A stretch of DNA of 64,000 nt from Mesorhizobium shangrilense (GCF_028826155.1 NZ_JAQGPN010000001.1:3043501-3107500), one strand, 5' to 3'. Counted from the stretch's first letter, positions 37,513-47,685 are shown. Notes: generated by a model from the letters alone, not told the origin. Translations and numbers: made by a program.

Positions 37513-39027
37513 ATGTCGCATAACCTGTTTTCACAGATTTTCTCTCGCCTCCAGGATCTCGACGTCCCGTTCATGCGCACCGCCGAGGGGCGGATCATCA
37601 GCTATCGCGACGCGTTCGCGCTCTCGGCGCGCTATGCAAACGTCCTGCGGAACAAGGGCGTCGACATCGGCGACCGTGTCGCAGCTCAGGTCGAGAAATC
37701 GCCGGAAGCGATTATTCTCTACCTTGCATGCCTGCGGTCAGGCGCGGTTTTCCTTCCTCTCAACACCGCCTACACCGCGGCGGAGCTGGAATATTTCATC
37801 GGCGACGCCACGCCCCACGTCTTCCTGTGCGACCCGGCCCGAGAAGCGCAGATCACGCCGCTTTGCAAAAGCCTGAACGTCGCGTCGGTGTTGACGCTGG
37901 GCGCGAGCAACGACGGCACCTTGCCGGAGCTTGCGGCGGAAGCCGGGGAGACATTTCCTACGGCAGCGGTCGAGGCCGGCGACCTCGCGGCGATGCTCTA
38001 TACGTCAGGCACGACGGGGCGTTCGAAGGGCGCGATGCTGACGCATTCGAATCTGTCCTCGAATGCGTCCACGCTGGTGGACTACTGGCGCTTCACCAGG
38101 GAAGACGTGTTGCTGCACGCGCTGCCGATCTTCCACACTCATGGACTGTTCGTCGCCACCAACGTCGTGCTGTTCGCCGGCGCATCCATGATCTTCCTGC
38201 CGAGGTTCGACGTAGAGGCGATCAGGAAGGAACTGCCCGCCGCCACGACGATGATGGGCGTGCCCACGTTCTACACCCGCCTCGTCAAGGAGCAGTGGCT
38301 TAACCGTGAGAACACCGGCCACATGCGGCTGTTCATATCGGGGTCGGCGCCGCTGCTGGCGGAGACGCACCGTCAATGGACCGATCGCACCGGGCATCAC
38401 ATCCTCGAACGCTACGGCATGACCGAAACCAACATGATCACCTCGAACCCGTACGACGGAGAGAGAGTGCCGGGCGCGGTCGGCTTCGCTCTGCCCGAGG
38501 TCAACGTGCGGATCACCAATCTGACAGACGGCAGGACCGTCGCCGCCAACGAGGTGGGGATGATCGAGGTGAAGGGGCCGAACGTCTTCAAGGGTTACTG
38601 GCGCATGCCGGAAAAGACGCGGGCAGAGTTCCGCGACGACGGCTATTTCGTGACCGGCGACCTCGGTGTCGTCGACGATCGAGGCTACATATCGATCGTC
38701 GGCCGCAACAAGGATCTCGTCATTTCCGGCGGCTACAACGTCTATCCCAAGGAGATCGAAACCGAGATCGACGGCCTTGCCGGCGTCAACGAAAGCGCGG
38801 TGATCGGCCTGCCGCACGCCGACTTCGGCGAGGCTGTCACGGCGGTGGTGGTGCTGGAGCCGGGCGTCCAACTGACCGAGGCCGCAGTTCTGACGGCGCT
38901 CGATGGCAGGCTTGCCAGATACAAGCTTCCCAAGCGGGTGCTGTTCGACGAGGCGCTGCCGAGAAACACCATGGGCAAGGTGCTGAAGGCCGAACTCAGG
39001 AAGACATACGAGGATCTCTACAAATAG
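37513..39027 (+). CDS. matB: malonyl-CoA synthetase
   Basis: 504-residue ANL adenylate-forming enzyme: P-loop-like YTSGTTGRSKGAML, HALPIFHTHGLFVA, YGMTETNM, DLGVVDDRGYISI and the C-terminal NTMGKVLK lysine. Residues around the acyl pocket and overall similarity match MatB (malonate + CoA + ATP), rather than longer-chain acyl-CoA synthetases. matA (malonyl-CoA decarboxylase) is not adjacent, so the malonate pathway cannot be confirmed from context. ATG with GAGGAAG upstream. Confidence 0.87.
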   Translation: MSHNLFSQIFSRLQDLDVPFMRTAEGRIISYRDAFALSARYANVLRNKGVDIGDRVAAQVEKSPEAIILYLACLRSGAVFLPLNTAYTAAELEYFIGDATPHVFLCDPAREAQITPLCKSLNVASVLTLGASNDGTLPELAAEAGETFPTAAVEAGDLAAMLYTSGTTGRSKGAMLTHSNLSSNASTLVDYWRFTREDVLLHALPIFHTHGLFVATNVVLFAGASMIFLPRFDVEAIRKELPAATTMMGVPTFYTRLVKEQWLNRENTGHMRLFISGSAPLLAETHRQWTDRTGHHILERYGMTETNMITSNPYDGERVPGAVGFALPEVNVRITNLTDGRTVAANEVGMIEVKGPNVFKGYWRMPEKTRAEFRDDGYFVTGDLGVVDDRGYISIVGRNKDLVISGGYNVYPKEIETEIDGLAGVNESAVIGLPHADFGEAVTAVVVLEPGVQLTEAAVLTALDGRLARYKLPKRVLFDEALPRNTMGKVLKAELRKTYEDLYK

Positions 39028-39264
39028 AGCGAATCGCGGTCTGCGCGGGATCCCAGGGGGATGCCGGCGCCATTTCAGCGAATCGTTCGCGCTCGCACGC
39101 ATTCGCTGCATCGCGGGGCTATCTGGCGCGCACGATATTGCGGGAGCGCGGGACTGTGCGCAGAAATGCTCACCGAGCCGGATACTGCGGACTGGTCGCC
39201 AAGGTCTATTTTGTGGGTTTTGGTGCGGGGAGGGAGGCCGCCAGAGCAACGCTCATGAGCGCCA

Positions 39265-39339
39265 TGGTGGGCGATGCAGGGATTGAACCTGCGACCCCAC
39301 CCGTGTGAAGGGTGTGCTCTCCCGCTGAGCTAATCGCCC
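39265..39339 (-). tRNA. tRNA-Val (anticodon CAC)
   Basis: Complete cloverleaf on the minus strand: acceptor GGGCGAT/ATCGCCC, D-arm GCTC-AGC-GGGA-GAGC, anticodon stem CACCC/GGGTG enclosing TTCACAC with anticodon CAC, T-arm GCAGG-TTCAATC-CCTGC, and an encoded CCA end. It reads valine GUG codons. Lies downstream of gph on the same strand, with 117 bases between them. Confidence 0.97.
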
Positions 39340-39456
39340 GCCTGAAGCCAAGTGGCTTGGCGCGCCGCGGATATAGTTCGGCTCGGTCTGTGAAGTCAAG
39401 CGATGCGAATGGCAGAAATTGACCGGCGTTGGGCGCGTCGGCCGTCGCGTGCCTTT

Positions 39457-40152
39457 TCAGGCCCGGACGCGCCCGTTGGTTGCCGCGATCAGTCCTGCCG
39501 CCATGTCGAGCGTGAGCGAATCGTAATGGGAGATGATGGCGGACGGCTCGAATTCACGGACGTGCCGGTCCGTGTAGCCGAAGTCCACCGCCACCACGGG
39601 AATGCCGGCGGCCTTCGCCGTATCTATGTCGGTCCGCGAATCGCCGATCATGAGCGCGCGCGCAGGATCGCCCTTGGCTAGAGCGATGGTTTCCAGAAGA
39701 TGGCGCGGGTCGGGCTTGCGGAAGGCGAACGTATCCTGCCCCGTAATCGCGGCAAAGCGTGGGGAAAGTCCGAGCGCCGCGATCAGGCTGCTGGCAGTGG
39801 CAAAGTGCTTGTTGGTGCAGATGGCGAGCAGGTAACCCGCAGAGGCGAAGCGGTCGAGCGCATCGAGAACGCCGGGGTAGGGGACCGACTTGCCGGGAAT
39901 GCCCTCTGAATAGTGATCGATGAACGTCTTGAAGAACTCGCGCCTGACGTCCTCCGTCAACGCCTTGTTCTGCGCCGCAAACGCCTTTTCGATCATGACC
40001 AGCCCGCCCAGGCTGACGAACGCGTTGAACCCTTCCGCTGAAACCGGCGGGATGCCGCCCGCCGCCAGGCTGTGGTTCAGGCTGTCGAGCAGATCGGGCG
40101 CGGTGTCGATCAAGGTCCCGTCGAGATCGAAGACGACAATAGGCTGGCTCAT
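39457..40152 (-). CDS. gph: phosphoglycolate phosphatase
   Basis: 231-residue HAD hydrolase of the Gph/PGP group. Motif I is FDLDGTLIDT (nucleophile Asp11 region), motif II is in CTNKH, Lys in FRKPDP, and motif IV is MIGDSRTDIDTAKAAG. It hydrolyses 2-phosphoglycolate from DNA repair or Rubisco oxygenation. Next to rpiA (divergent), the typical alphaproteobacterial gph-rpiA pair. Confidence 0.93.
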   Translation of the reverse strand: MSQPIVVFDLDGTLIDTAPDLLDSLNHSLAAGGIPPVSAEGFNAFVSLGGLVMIEKAFAAQNKALTEDVRREFFKTFIDHYSEGIPGKSVPYPGVLDALDRFASAGYLLAICTNKHFATASSLIAALGLSPRFAAITGQDTFAFRKPDPRHLLETIALAKGDPARALMIGDSRTDIDTAKAAGIPVVAVDFGYTDRHVREFEPSAIISHYDSLTLDMAAGLIAATNGRVRA

Positions 40153-40286
40153 GGCTTCCTCGTTTCCATCCAGTCTCGACTAGCGCGTGTGTCTCTCCGC
40201 GGCAATTCCCTTCCAGGTGCGAGATGCTTTGCCATGGCCGGCAAAAATGATACGAGCGGCGCCGATACAACGGAACCCGACGCCGC

Positions 40287-41009
40287 ATGGATGCTACAGC
40301 CCTGAAGATAGAAGCCGCCCGCATTGCGCTCGGCTATGTCGAGGACGGCGTGAAGCTGGGCATCGGCACGGGATCCACGGCGAACGAGTTCGTCCGGCTC
40401 CTGGCGGAACGCGTGGCGGCCGGGATGAAAGTGGTGGGGGTTCCGACGTCCGAGAGGACCGCTTCGCTCTGCCTGCAACTTGGCGTTCCGCTCGCGACCC
40501 TCGATGAAATGCCGCAGCTCGATCTCACCGTCGACGGCGCGGACGAGGTCGATTCGCACCTCTCGCTGATCAAGGGCGGGGGCGGCGCGCTGCTGCGCGA
40601 GAAGATCGTCGCTGCCGCCTCGGCGCGCATGATCGTCATCGCTGACGACACGAAGCTGGTCGACACGCTCGGCCGCTTCCCGCTGCCCATCGAGATAAAC
40701 CCCTTCGGCATGCGGGCGACCGAACTCGCGATCGCTGGCGTCGCCCAGAGCCTGGATCTCACCGGGCCGATCACATTGAGGATGACGCGCGACGCGCCGT
40801 TTGTTACAGACGGCGGACATTTCATCCTCGATGCATCTTTTGGCCGCATTCCGGATCCAAGAGCGCTCTCGGATGCCCTTCATGCCGTCCCGGGGGTGGT
40901 GGAGCACGGACTGTTTCTCGGCCTGGCGACGACCGCGATCATCGCCGGCAGCGACGGCATCAAAACCTTGCACGCCAAACCCGCACCAGGGAGTTTGAGA
41001 CAGACATGA
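40287..41009 (+). CDS. rpiA: ribose-5-phosphate isomerase A
   Basis: 240 residues of Rpi[13 protein letters not shown] (phosphate loop), [11 protein letters not shown] with active-site acids, [13 protein letters not shown] with the conserved Lys, and EINPFG. Interconverts ribose 5-phosphate and ribulose 5-phosphate in the pentose phosphate pathway. It ends with an ATGA overlap into the DUF2059 gene, so the two are translationally coupled. Confidence 0.96.
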   Translation: MDATALKIEAARIALGYVEDGVKLGIGTGSTANEFVRLLAERVAAGMKVVGVPTSERTASLCLQLGVPLATLDEMPQLDLTVDGADEVDSHLSLIKGGGGALLREKIVAAASARMIVIADDTKLVDTLGRFPLPIEINPFGMRATELAIAGVAQSLDLTGPITLRMTRDAPFVTDGGHFILDASFGRIPDPRALSDALHAVPGVVEHGLFLGLATTAIIAGSDGIKTLHAKPAPGSLRQT

Positions 41010-41590
41010 AATTTGCCAATCGCGTCCGCCGCACTGCGGCCGCCGTCGCCGCAGTCGCCATGGTGGCTGTCGCGTCTCCGTCCTTCGCGCAGGAGATCTC
41101 CGAAGCCCACATGAAGGCGGCGCGCGCTGCAGTCGATGCGATCAACGCCACCGACTTCTACGACGACATCCTGCCGAACGCTGCGGCCGCGTTGAAGCGC
41201 GAACTCATCCAGAAGAACCCGGACCTGACGCCGGACATCACCGCGATCGTCGACGCCAAGGCGCTGGAGCTGGCCGGCCGCCGCACCGATCTCGAAAAGG
41301 AATCGGCGATGGCCTATGCGCGTGTGCTGTCGGAAGAAGACCTGAACGCGATCGCCGCATTCTACACGTCTCCGGCCGGTCTCAATCTCCTCAAGGATGG
41401 GCCGATCGTCACCCGCGAGGTCGCCAAGGCCGCGGAGATCTGGAAGAACGGCATCGCTCGTGATCTCGCCGAGCAGGTCGGCAAGCAGCTCGAAGAGAAG
41501 GTCGGTCCGCCGAAGCAGGCCGCTCCGGTGACGGTCGATCCGTCGGCCGCCGGCGCGCAGGCCCCAACAGAGGCCGCCCCCGCCAATTGA
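41006..41590 (+). CDS. DUF2059 domain-containing exported protein
   Basis: 194 residues: a signal peptide ([21 protein letters not shown]), a DUF2059 domain (about 100-160) with [18 protein letters not shown], and an Ala/Pro-rich tail ending in PAN. DUF2059 proteins are periplasmic, of unknown function. ATG overlaps the rpiA stop (ATGA). A strong terminator follows. Confidence 0.88.
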   Translation: MKFANRVRRTAAAVAAVAMVAVASPSFAQEISEAHMKAARAAVDAINATDFYDDILPNAAAALKRELIQKNPDLTPDITAIVDAKALELAGRRTDLEKESAMAYARVLSEEDLNAIAAFYTSPAGLNLLKDGPIVTREVAKAAEIWKNGIARDLAEQVGKQLEEKVGPPKQAAPVTVDPSAAGAQAPTEAAPAN

Positions 41591-41627
41591 TATCGGCTTG
41601 GGCATATGCCCGCCAGTCCTCTATCCG

Positions 41628-41655
41628 GCCCGGCTTCATGCCGGGCTTTCTTTTT
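41628..41655 (+). terminator. intrinsic terminator of the rpiA-DUF2059 operon
   Basis: Perfect seven-pair stem GCCCGGC/GCCGGGC around TTCAT, followed by TTTCTTTTT. Confidence 0.88.
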
Positions 41656-41706
41656 CGACGTCCGCCTCCTAACTGTTGACCTAACTTTGCAGCCAGGAGT
41701 CGCGTG

Positions 41707-43098
41707 ATGGCGAATTATGATTACGACCTTTTTGTCATCGGAGGCGGCTCGGGGGGCGTGCGGGCCGCACGCGTGACCGCCGGGCTCGGCAAGAAGGTCG
41801 GCGTTGCCGAGGAATACCGCTACGGCGGGACCTGCGTGATCCGCGGCTGCGTGCCAAAGAAGCTTTTCGTCTACGCTTCCCAGTTTCCCGAGCATTTCGA
41901 GGACGCAGCCGGCTACGGATGGTCGGTTCCAAAATCAACCTTCGACTGGCCGACGCTCATCGCCAACAAGGATCGCGAGATCGCGCGACTCGAGGAGCTC
42001 TATCGGCGCGGCGTCGCCGGAAATGGCGGAGACACGTTCAGCACCCGCGCCACGCTCGTCGATGCGCATACGATTCGGCTCGAGGGTGAAAACCGCACCG
42101 TGACGGCGGACCAGATCCTGGTCGCCACTGGCGGCCGTCCCAATCCGCACGCTGCGCTGCCGGGACACGAGCTTTGCATCTTTTCCGACGAAGCCTTCGA
42201 CCTCCCCGAACTCCCGAAGTCGATCGTGATCGCTGGCGGCGGCTACATCGCAGTGGAGTTCGCCAACATTTTCCATGGGTTGGGCGTGGAAACCCATCTG
42301 GTTTACAGGGGCAAGGAAATCCTCAGCCGGTTCGACATGGACCTGCGCCGGCTTCTCCACGAAACAATGGAGAAGAAGGGAATTCACATCCACTGCGAAA
42401 CCCATTTCGAGCGCATCGAGCGACGCGAGGACGGCCGCCTCGCGGCGCATCTGATGGACGGCGGCGTGCTGGTCGCCGACCAGGTCATGCTTGCGCTCGG
42501 GCGCATTCCAAATACCGAGAACCTGGGTCTGGAAGCGGCAGGCGTCGAACTCGGCAAGCTCGGCGAGATTATTGTGGACGCGTATTCGCGCACCAGCGTC
42601 AAGAACATCTGGGCGGTCGGCGATGTCACCAATCGCGTGCAACTCACGCCGGTCGCGATCCACGAGGCCATGTGCTTCGTGGACACCGCTTTCAGAGGCA
42701 AGAAGACGGTCCCGGATCACGATTGCGTGGCGACGGCGGTCTTTTCTCAGCCCGAGATCGGCACCGTCGGCCTCTCGGAGGACGAGGCGGCGCACCGTTT
42801 TGCGGATCTCGAGATCTATCGCGCCCATTTTCGACCGATGCGCAATACGTTGGCTGGGCGCGACGAGCGGACGCTGATGAAGATCGTCGTCGATGCAGAG
42901 ACACGCCTTGTCCTCGGCGTCCACGTGCTCGGACCGGATGCAGGCGAGATGGCGCAGTTGCTTGGGATCGCCTTGAAGGCCGGTCTCACCAAGGAGGATT
43001 TCGACCGCACCATGGCGGTGCACCCGACGGCGGCCGAGGAGCTTGTAACGATGTATTCGCCGAGCTTTCGGTTGAAGGACGGAAATCGGGTGGGCTGA
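41707..43098 (+). CDS. gor: glutathione-disulfide reductase
   Basis: 463-residue pyridine nucleotide-disulfide oxidoreductase. FAD-binding FVIGGGSGGVRAAR, redox disulfide in GGTCVIRGCVPKK, NADPH-binding GGGYIAVEFANIF with downstream basic YRGK (NADP preference), and the C-terminal HPTAAEELV with the catalytic His. Reduces GSSG using NADPH. The ATG is preferred over the GTG three bases before it; AGGAG is seven bases upstream. Followed six bases later by the CofD-like gene. Confidence 0.95.
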   Translation: MANYDYDLFVIGGGSGGVRAARVTAGLGKKVGVAEEYRYGGTCVIRGCVPKKLFVYASQFPEHFEDAAGYGWSVPKSTFDWPTLIANKDREIARLEELYRRGVAGNGGDTFSTRATLVDAHTIRLEGENRTVTADQILVATGGRPNPHAALPGHELCIFSDEAFDLPELPKSIVIAGGGYIAVEFANIFHGLGVETHLVYRGKEILSRFDMDLRRLLHETMEKKGIHIHCETHFERIERREDGRLAAHLMDGGVLVADQVMLALGRIPNTENLGLEAAGVELGKLGEIIVDAYSRTSVKNIWAVGDVTNRVQLTPVAIHEAMCFVDTAFRGKKTVPDHDCVATAVFSQPEIGTVGLSEDEAAHRFADLEIYRAHFRPMRNTLAGRDERTLMKIVVDAETRLVLGVHVLGPDAGEMAQLLGIALKAGLTKEDFDRTMAVHPTAAEELVTMYSPSFRLKDGNRVG

Positions 43099-43104
43099 AC
43101 GCGG

Positions 43105-44316
43105 ATGGACCAAGCGGCGAAGCCGACCCCGACCACGTCTGAACGTCCTCCGCGGATCGTACTCTTCTCCGGCGGAACGGCGTGCCGCAACATCAACATC
43201 GCGCTCTCACGCACGTCCGTCGAGCTGACCCGCATCGTGCCTGCGTGGGACAGCGGGGGCAGTTCGAAGGAGCTGCGCGTGGCGTTCGACATGCTGCCCG
43301 TCGGCGATATCCGCCAGGCCCTGATGACGATGGCGCACGGCGAGGGCCGGGCAGGGGAGGTCGTGAAAATCTGCAATGCGCGCCTCTCGGACGCTCTCGG
43401 CAATGAGGAGGCGCGCGCAGAGTTTGATTACTATGCGCGTGGCGAGCATCCCCTATTGCTGAGAATGGAGCCCGCCCTGCGCGAAGCAATTCGAGCCTAT
43501 CTGGGACTTTTCCAGCGACGGATCCCGCGCGACTTCGATTTCCGCAATGGCAGCATCGGAAACTTCATCCTGACGGGCGCCTACCTCGCGCATGGCGAGG
43601 ACATCAACGCAGCCATTCTCAAATTTCGCGATCTGTGCGCCGTAAACGGTCACGTCTGGCCCGCATCGACCCGACCCGACGTCCACCTGAGCGCCTTGCT
43701 GAAGGACGGACGCCGGCTCGATCGCCAGCATCTCGTCACGAAGATGGCGAAAAGCGACGCCGAGATCGGTGTGGCCTCGATTGCGCTGACGTCGGGCGCA
43801 TCGAAAATTGAGGCAAATGCCAAGACGCTAGAGGCGGTGGCAAACGCCGATGCGATCGTCTTCGGACCGGGCAGCTTCTACACCAGCATCCTGCCGCACC
43901 TGCATGTCGAAGGCGTCGCCGAGGCCATCCGGCAGAACAGCGCTGCGCCGAAGATCTTCGTCGGCAACATCCTGGAGTGCGAGGAAACCTCGGGTATGAC
44001 TCTGGGCGACCAGGTCGAAGTGCTCGAGGCTACGGCCGCACGCGAAACGAGCGTGCCGTCGCCTTGGCTCACTCACGTCGTCAGCGACAGCGAGTTCTTC
44101 CCGTTCCAGAAAACGGTGGGCAAGTTCCGCTATCTGCGCCACGGCGATGTCGAGCGGTGCTGTGGCAATCTGGGCATTCGGCATGTGTCTGACGACCTGG
44201 AGGACGCCTGGATACGCGGGCAACACGACGGGCGTGCGGTCGCGTCCATCCTGACCGAGCTTGCAATGCAGGCGATCCGCACGGCGCCGGAAGTCGAGCC
44301 TCTGTCTCCCATTTGA
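43105..44316 (+). CDS. CofD/YvcK-like protein of uncertain function
   Basis: 403 residues. Phosphate loop IVLFSGGTAC at about 18-27, WDSGGSSKELR at about 48-58, DIRQALMTMA, FRNGSIGNFILTGAYL, and GPGSFYTSILPHL near 255-267, all hallmarks of the CofD/YvcK (UPF0052) superfamily. CofD makes coenzyme F420 precursors; YvcK/GlmR binds UDP-GlcNAc and regulates carbon flux. Length and features fit neither classical CofD (about 310) nor standard YvcK (about 320). A subfamily associated with ATP-grasp partners (GAK) is possible, but no ATP-grasp gene is near. Six bases after gor. Confidence 0.7.
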   Translation: MDQAAKPTPTTSERPPRIVLFSGGTACRNINIALSRTSVELTRIVPAWDSGGSSKELRVAFDMLPVGDIRQALMTMAHGEGRAGEVVKICNARLSDALGNEEARAEFDYYARGEHPLLLRMEPALREAIRAYLGLFQRRIPRDFDFRNGSIGNFILTGAYLAHGEDINAAILKFRDLCAVNGHVWPASTRPDVHLSALLKDGRRLDRQHLVTKMAKSDAEIGVASIALTSGASKIEANAKTLEAVANADAIVFGPGSFYTSILPHLHVEGVAEAIRQNSAAPKIFVGNILECEETSGMTLGDQVEVLEATAARETSVPSPWLTHVVSDSEFFPFQKTVGKFRYLRHGDVERCCGNLGIRHVSDDLEDAWIRGQHDGRAVASILTELAMQAIRTAPEVEPLSPI

Positions 44317-44443
44317 TCGTCCAGCTCGGATGCGCTGTACTTCCCGGTGGAATAGGGGCCGGGCTTCCTGTATAGAGCCGCGTCCCCGCATGGACAAAGT
44401 TGGCGGAACGTGACGTCCGCATCGTGGAAGCGTAGGTGCTGCA

Positions 44444-45820
44444 ATGACGAAATGGTCGCCGAACTCGTGGAGAAGCAAGCCGATCCAGCAGGTGCCCGCT
44501 TATCCGGACGCTGCCGCGCTCGTCGCGACTGAAAGCCAGCTCGCTACCTTTCCGCCCCTCGTCTTTGCGGGCGAAGCCAGGAAGCTGAAGAAGCAGCTTG
44601 CAGCGGTCGCCAATGGCGAGTCCTTCCTTCTCCAGGGTGGTGATTGCGCCGAGAGTTTCGCCGAGCACGGCGCCGATAACATCCGCGACTTTTTCCGTGT
44701 CTTCCTGCAGATGTCCGTCGTGCTCACCTTCGCCGGATCGCAGCCGGTGGTGAAGGTCGGCCGCATTGCCGGACAGTTCGCCAAGCCGCGCTCGTCCGAC
44801 AACGAGACCAAGGGCGATGTGACGCTGCCCAGCTACCGCGGCGACATCATCAACGGCATCGATTTCGACGAGAAGTCGCGCGTGCCGGACCCCTCGCGCC
44901 AGGAAATGGCCTATCGCCAGTCGGCGGCAACGCTGAACCTGCTTCGGGCGTTTGCCCAGGGCGGCTACGCCAGCCTCGAGAACGTGCACAAGTGGATGCT
45001 CGGCTTCGTGTCTGACAGCCCGCAGGGCGAGCGGTATGAGGCGCTTGCCAACCGCATCACCGAAACGATGAATTTCATGCGTGCGATCGGCATCACCTCC
45101 GAAACCAATTTCGCGCTGCGCGAAACGGATTTCTACACGAGCCACGAGGCGCTACTGCTGGGATACGAAGAGGCGCTGACGCGCGTGGATTCCACCTCGG
45201 GCGACTGGTACGCGACCTCCGGCCACATGATCTGGATCGGCGACCGGACCCGCCAGCCGGACCATGCCCATGTGGAGTATTGCCGAGGTATCAAGAACCC
45301 GCTCGGGCTGAAGTGCGGACCTTCGCTTACGCCGGACGGCTTGCTGAACCTGATCGATCTGCTCAATCCGGAAAACGAGCCCGGCCGTTTGACGCTCATC
45401 GCGCGCTTCGGCTACGACAAGGTCGAGGACCATCTGTCGAAGCTGGTGAAAGCCGTCGAGAGGGAGGGCCGCAAGGTCGTCTGGTCGTGCGACCCCATGC
45501 ACGGCAACACCATCACGGCGGCCGGCTACAAGACGCGTCCATTCGAGCGAGTCCTCAAGGAAGTGCAGTCGTTCTTCGACGTGCACCGCGCCGAGGGGAC
45601 GCATCCGGGCGGCATCCATGTCGAGATGACCGGAAAGAACGTCACCGAATGCACGGGCGGCGCGCGCGCGATCACTGCCGAGGAACTGCAGGACCGCTAC
45701 CACACGCACTGCGATCCGCGCCTCAATGCAGACCAGGCGATCGAACTTGCCTTCCTCGTCTCGGACCTTCTGAAAAAGACCCATGTCGCACAACCTCAGA
45801 AGCAGGCTGTCAGCGCCTGA
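44444..45820 (+). CDS. aroF: class II 3-deoxy-7-phosphoheptulonate synthase
   Basis: 458 residues of the plant-type (class II) DAHP synthase, which condenses PEP and erythrose 4-phosphate at the start of aromatic amino acid synthesis. Key blocks: [11 protein letters not shown] (metal Cys), [40 protein letters not shown]-like [24 protein letters not shown] and [17 protein letters not shown]. No ACT or chorismate-mutase extension. The terminator immediately follows. The symbol follows common usage; some annotate it aroG or aroA2. Confidence 0.94.
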   Translation: MTKWSPNSWRSKPIQQVPAYPDAAALVATESQLATFPPLVFAGEARKLKKQLAAVANGESFLLQGGDCAESFAEHGADNIRDFFRVFLQMSVVLTFAGSQPVVKVGRIAGQFAKPRSSDNETKGDVTLPSYRGDIINGIDFDEKSRVPDPSRQEMAYRQSAATLNLLRAFAQGGYASLENVHKWMLGFVSDSPQGERYEALANRITETMNFMRAIGITSETNFALRETDFYTSHEALLLGYEEALTRVDSTSGDWYATSGHMIWIGDRTRQPDHAHVEYCRGIKNPLGLKCGPSLTPDGLLNLIDLLNPENEPGRLTLIARFGYDKVEDHLSKLVKAVEREGRKVVWSCDPMHGNTITAAGYKTRPFERVLKEVQSFFDVHRAEGTHPGGIHVEMTGKNVTECTGGARAITAEELQDRYHTHCDPRLNADQAIELAFLVSDLLKKTHVAQPQKQAVSA

Positions 45821-45834
45821 CAGGCATTGAAACG

Positions 45835-45860
45835 AAAGGCGCCGGTATGGCGCCTTTTCC
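45835..45860. terminator. bidirectional intrinsic terminator
   Basis: AAAGGCGCC/GGCGCCTTT around GGTAT, followed by TTCC on the plus strand. Closes the DAHP synthase gene and, read on the minus strand (AAAAGGCGCC...GGCGCCTTTCG), could also serve the diguanylate cyclase gene. Confidence 0.78.
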
Positions 45861-45893
45861 TTGCCGCTGCTGCGATAGGCGGGGATCGGCTCG

Positions 45894-46979
45894 CTATTCC
45901 GACCTGTAGAGCATCCAGTTCTTCCCGGGCCGCGTCTCGATCAACGAGGCGTATGCGGTGATGCGGTTGCGGCCGTTCACCTTGGACCGGTACAGTGCTC
46001 GATCCGCCTTGGCATAGAGGTCTTCGGCGCTGTCGGCCTCTGACGCCATGCAGATGCCCACGGACACGGTTATCGATCCCAACGGCGCACCGGTCTGCGG
46101 GTTGGAGAAGGGCGTCTGCGCAATGGCGTTGCGGAGGCGTTCGGAAATGCCCATCACCCCTTCCTCGCCAACGCCATCCAGGATGAGCGCGAACTCCTCG
46201 CCGCCGGTGCGGGCGATGAAAGTCTGCCCACGAATGCTGGCCTGGAGAATATTCGCGATCGCCTGAATGATCTTGTCGCCGATCGGATGGCCAAAGCGGT
46301 CGTTGATCTCCTTGAACCTGTCGATATCGACAAGGATCAATGAGCTGAACATGATCACCTTCGGGTCGCTGTAGACATAGGCGAGCTGGCGGTCGAAAGC
46401 ACGGCGGTTTGCGACCTGTGTCAGCGCATCGGTGTCTGCGAGCTTCTTGTATTCCTCCAGCTTCGACTTGACGTTCTCAAGCTCGACTGTCTTCTCGCCG
46501 AGGGTAGCGGCAAGCTGCCGGCCATGGTCGATCGTGGTTTCCGTCGCCACCGCCATGACCGAAGCTATCTTGGCGAGGATGTCCTTGTTGACGACGCGGG
46601 GATCGGCCAAGCCGTTCGACGTCTCGTTCAGGATCTCGCCATATCGCTCCAGACTGGTGCGCTCAGTCCTAAGCAGTCTGGCGACGTCCTCAAGCTCATG
46701 CGCGATGATCTCGCGTGCCTGTTCGACGATGCGATGGCCGTGGTTCTGTCCGAAATGCTTACGGCCGAGTTCGTCCAGCTCACTTTGAGTCGGCCGCTTG
46801 CTGAGTGACACCAGGTCAAGCGCCAATTGCTGGTTGGCTCCCGTTAGTGCTTCGTAGAAGATCTCGTAGTTGCGGGGCAACGCAACGACGCCCATCTGGC
46901 GCATTGTCGCAACGACTGTCGAGGCGATGTCGGTTGTGCGTTCGCTCTGGACGCTGGCAGCCTGCATATGTCGATCCAC
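45894..46979 (-). CDS. GGDEF domain diguanylate cyclase
   Basis: 361 residues: an N-terminal ~170-residue helical region with coiled-coil character (VELENVKSKLEEYKKLADTDALT leads in), then a GGDEF domain with intact active site RTGGEEF. The product-inhibition I-site RxxD is degenerate here (RGQT), so feedback by c-di-GMP may be absent. No sensory domain or transmembrane segment. The likely start is GTG at 46979 or ATG at 46967. Possible partner of the PilZ protein elsewhere in the window. Confidence 0.9.
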   Translation of the reverse strand: MDRHMQAASVQSERTTDIASTVVATMRQMGVVALPRNYEIFYEALTGANQQLALDLVSLSKRPTQSELDELGRKHFGQNHGHRIVEQAREIIAHELEDVARLLRTERTSLERYGEILNETSNGLADPRVVNKDILAKIASVMAVATETTIDHGRQLAATLGEKTVELENVKSKLEEYKKLADTDALTQVANRRAFDRQLAYVYSDPKVIMFSSLILVDIDRFKEINDRFGHPIGDKIIQAIANILQASIRGQTFIARTGGEEFALILDGVGEEGVMGISERLRNAIAQTPFSNPQTGAPLGSITVSVGICMASEADSAEDLYAKADRALYRSKVNGRNRITAYASLIETRPGKNWMLYRSE

Positions 46980-47298
46980 CCACCCCCTGCGGCGTCCATC
47001 TCTCGCTTTCGGTGTCTGACGACCTTTCAGGTCGGCGGCTGATCGAATCGCGAGGATGGAAATCGAAGCTTGAACGCCAGCGGCTGTTTACTTTAGAGAC
47101 CTCTAATTCTTTATTAAAATCAACGGATTTGGACGAGGTCACAGTATATCGTCACTGTTCGAATGGTCGTCCTACTTGTCCCGCCCTCGCGAGCCCGCTC
47201 ATCGCGAGTCGTTGAGCGCCCCTGCCAGCCTCGTTGTGCTGCGTCTTGTCAGGCTCGGCTTTTTGTTCAATGACGAGCCCGTTTCTCGAGGCGATGCG
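46980..47298. other. 319 bp divergent intergenic region
   Basis: No convincing gene. It is more AT-rich near 47088-47125 and contains an inverted repeat TTAGAG-AC-CTCTAA (47093-47106), a plausible operator for one of the two flanking genes. Confidence 0.35.
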
Positions 47299-47658
47299 AT
47301 GAATCGACTGTTAAAAGCCTTCCAGAATTCCCTACGGGCCTTCCGCCGCCTGGCCGCGACCGAGGCGGCGTTTCAGCAGGAGCTGATGCTGCTCGCCGCA
47401 GCGCTGCCGATCGGCTGGTTCGTGGCCACCAGTTGGCGTGGCTATGCGCTGCTGATCGGAGCGATTCTGTTCCTGATCATCGTCGAGGTGCTGAACACGG
47501 GCATCGAGGCGGCTTGCGATGCGGTGAGCCGTGAGTTCAACATCGACATCCAGCTTGCAAAGGACTGCGGATCGCTGGCCGTGCTGATCTCCATCGTGCT
47601 CGTCGTCGGCGTATGGGCGGTCGCGGTCGTTGAACGGGTGACGGGTCTGCTCCTCTGA
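47299..47658 (+). CDS. dgkA: diacylglycerol kinase
   Basis: 119-residue, three-helix integral membrane kinase (DgkA family). The signature EVLNTGIEAACDAV lies around residues 69-82 and the N-terminal amphipathic helix plus conserved Glu (AFQQELML) are present. It phosphorylates diacylglycerol released by membrane-derived oligosaccharide or LPS modification. Start ATG 47299 chosen as the first Met of the family; earlier Mets lack the pattern. Confidence 0.9.
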   Translation: MNRLLKAFQNSLRAFRRLAATEAAFQQELMLLAAALPIGWFVATSWRGYALLIGAILFLIIVEVLNTGIEAACDAVSREFNIDIQLAKDCGSLAVLISIVLVVGVWAVAVVERVTGLLL

Positions 47659-47685
47659 AGCGAACCGGACCGGCGCCGAACACGT

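Noticed and set aside
43105..44316. Complete GAK-type (ATP-grasp plus CofD-like) system
   Set aside because: Only the CofD-like gene is present; no ATP-grasp or small partner gene lies nearby.
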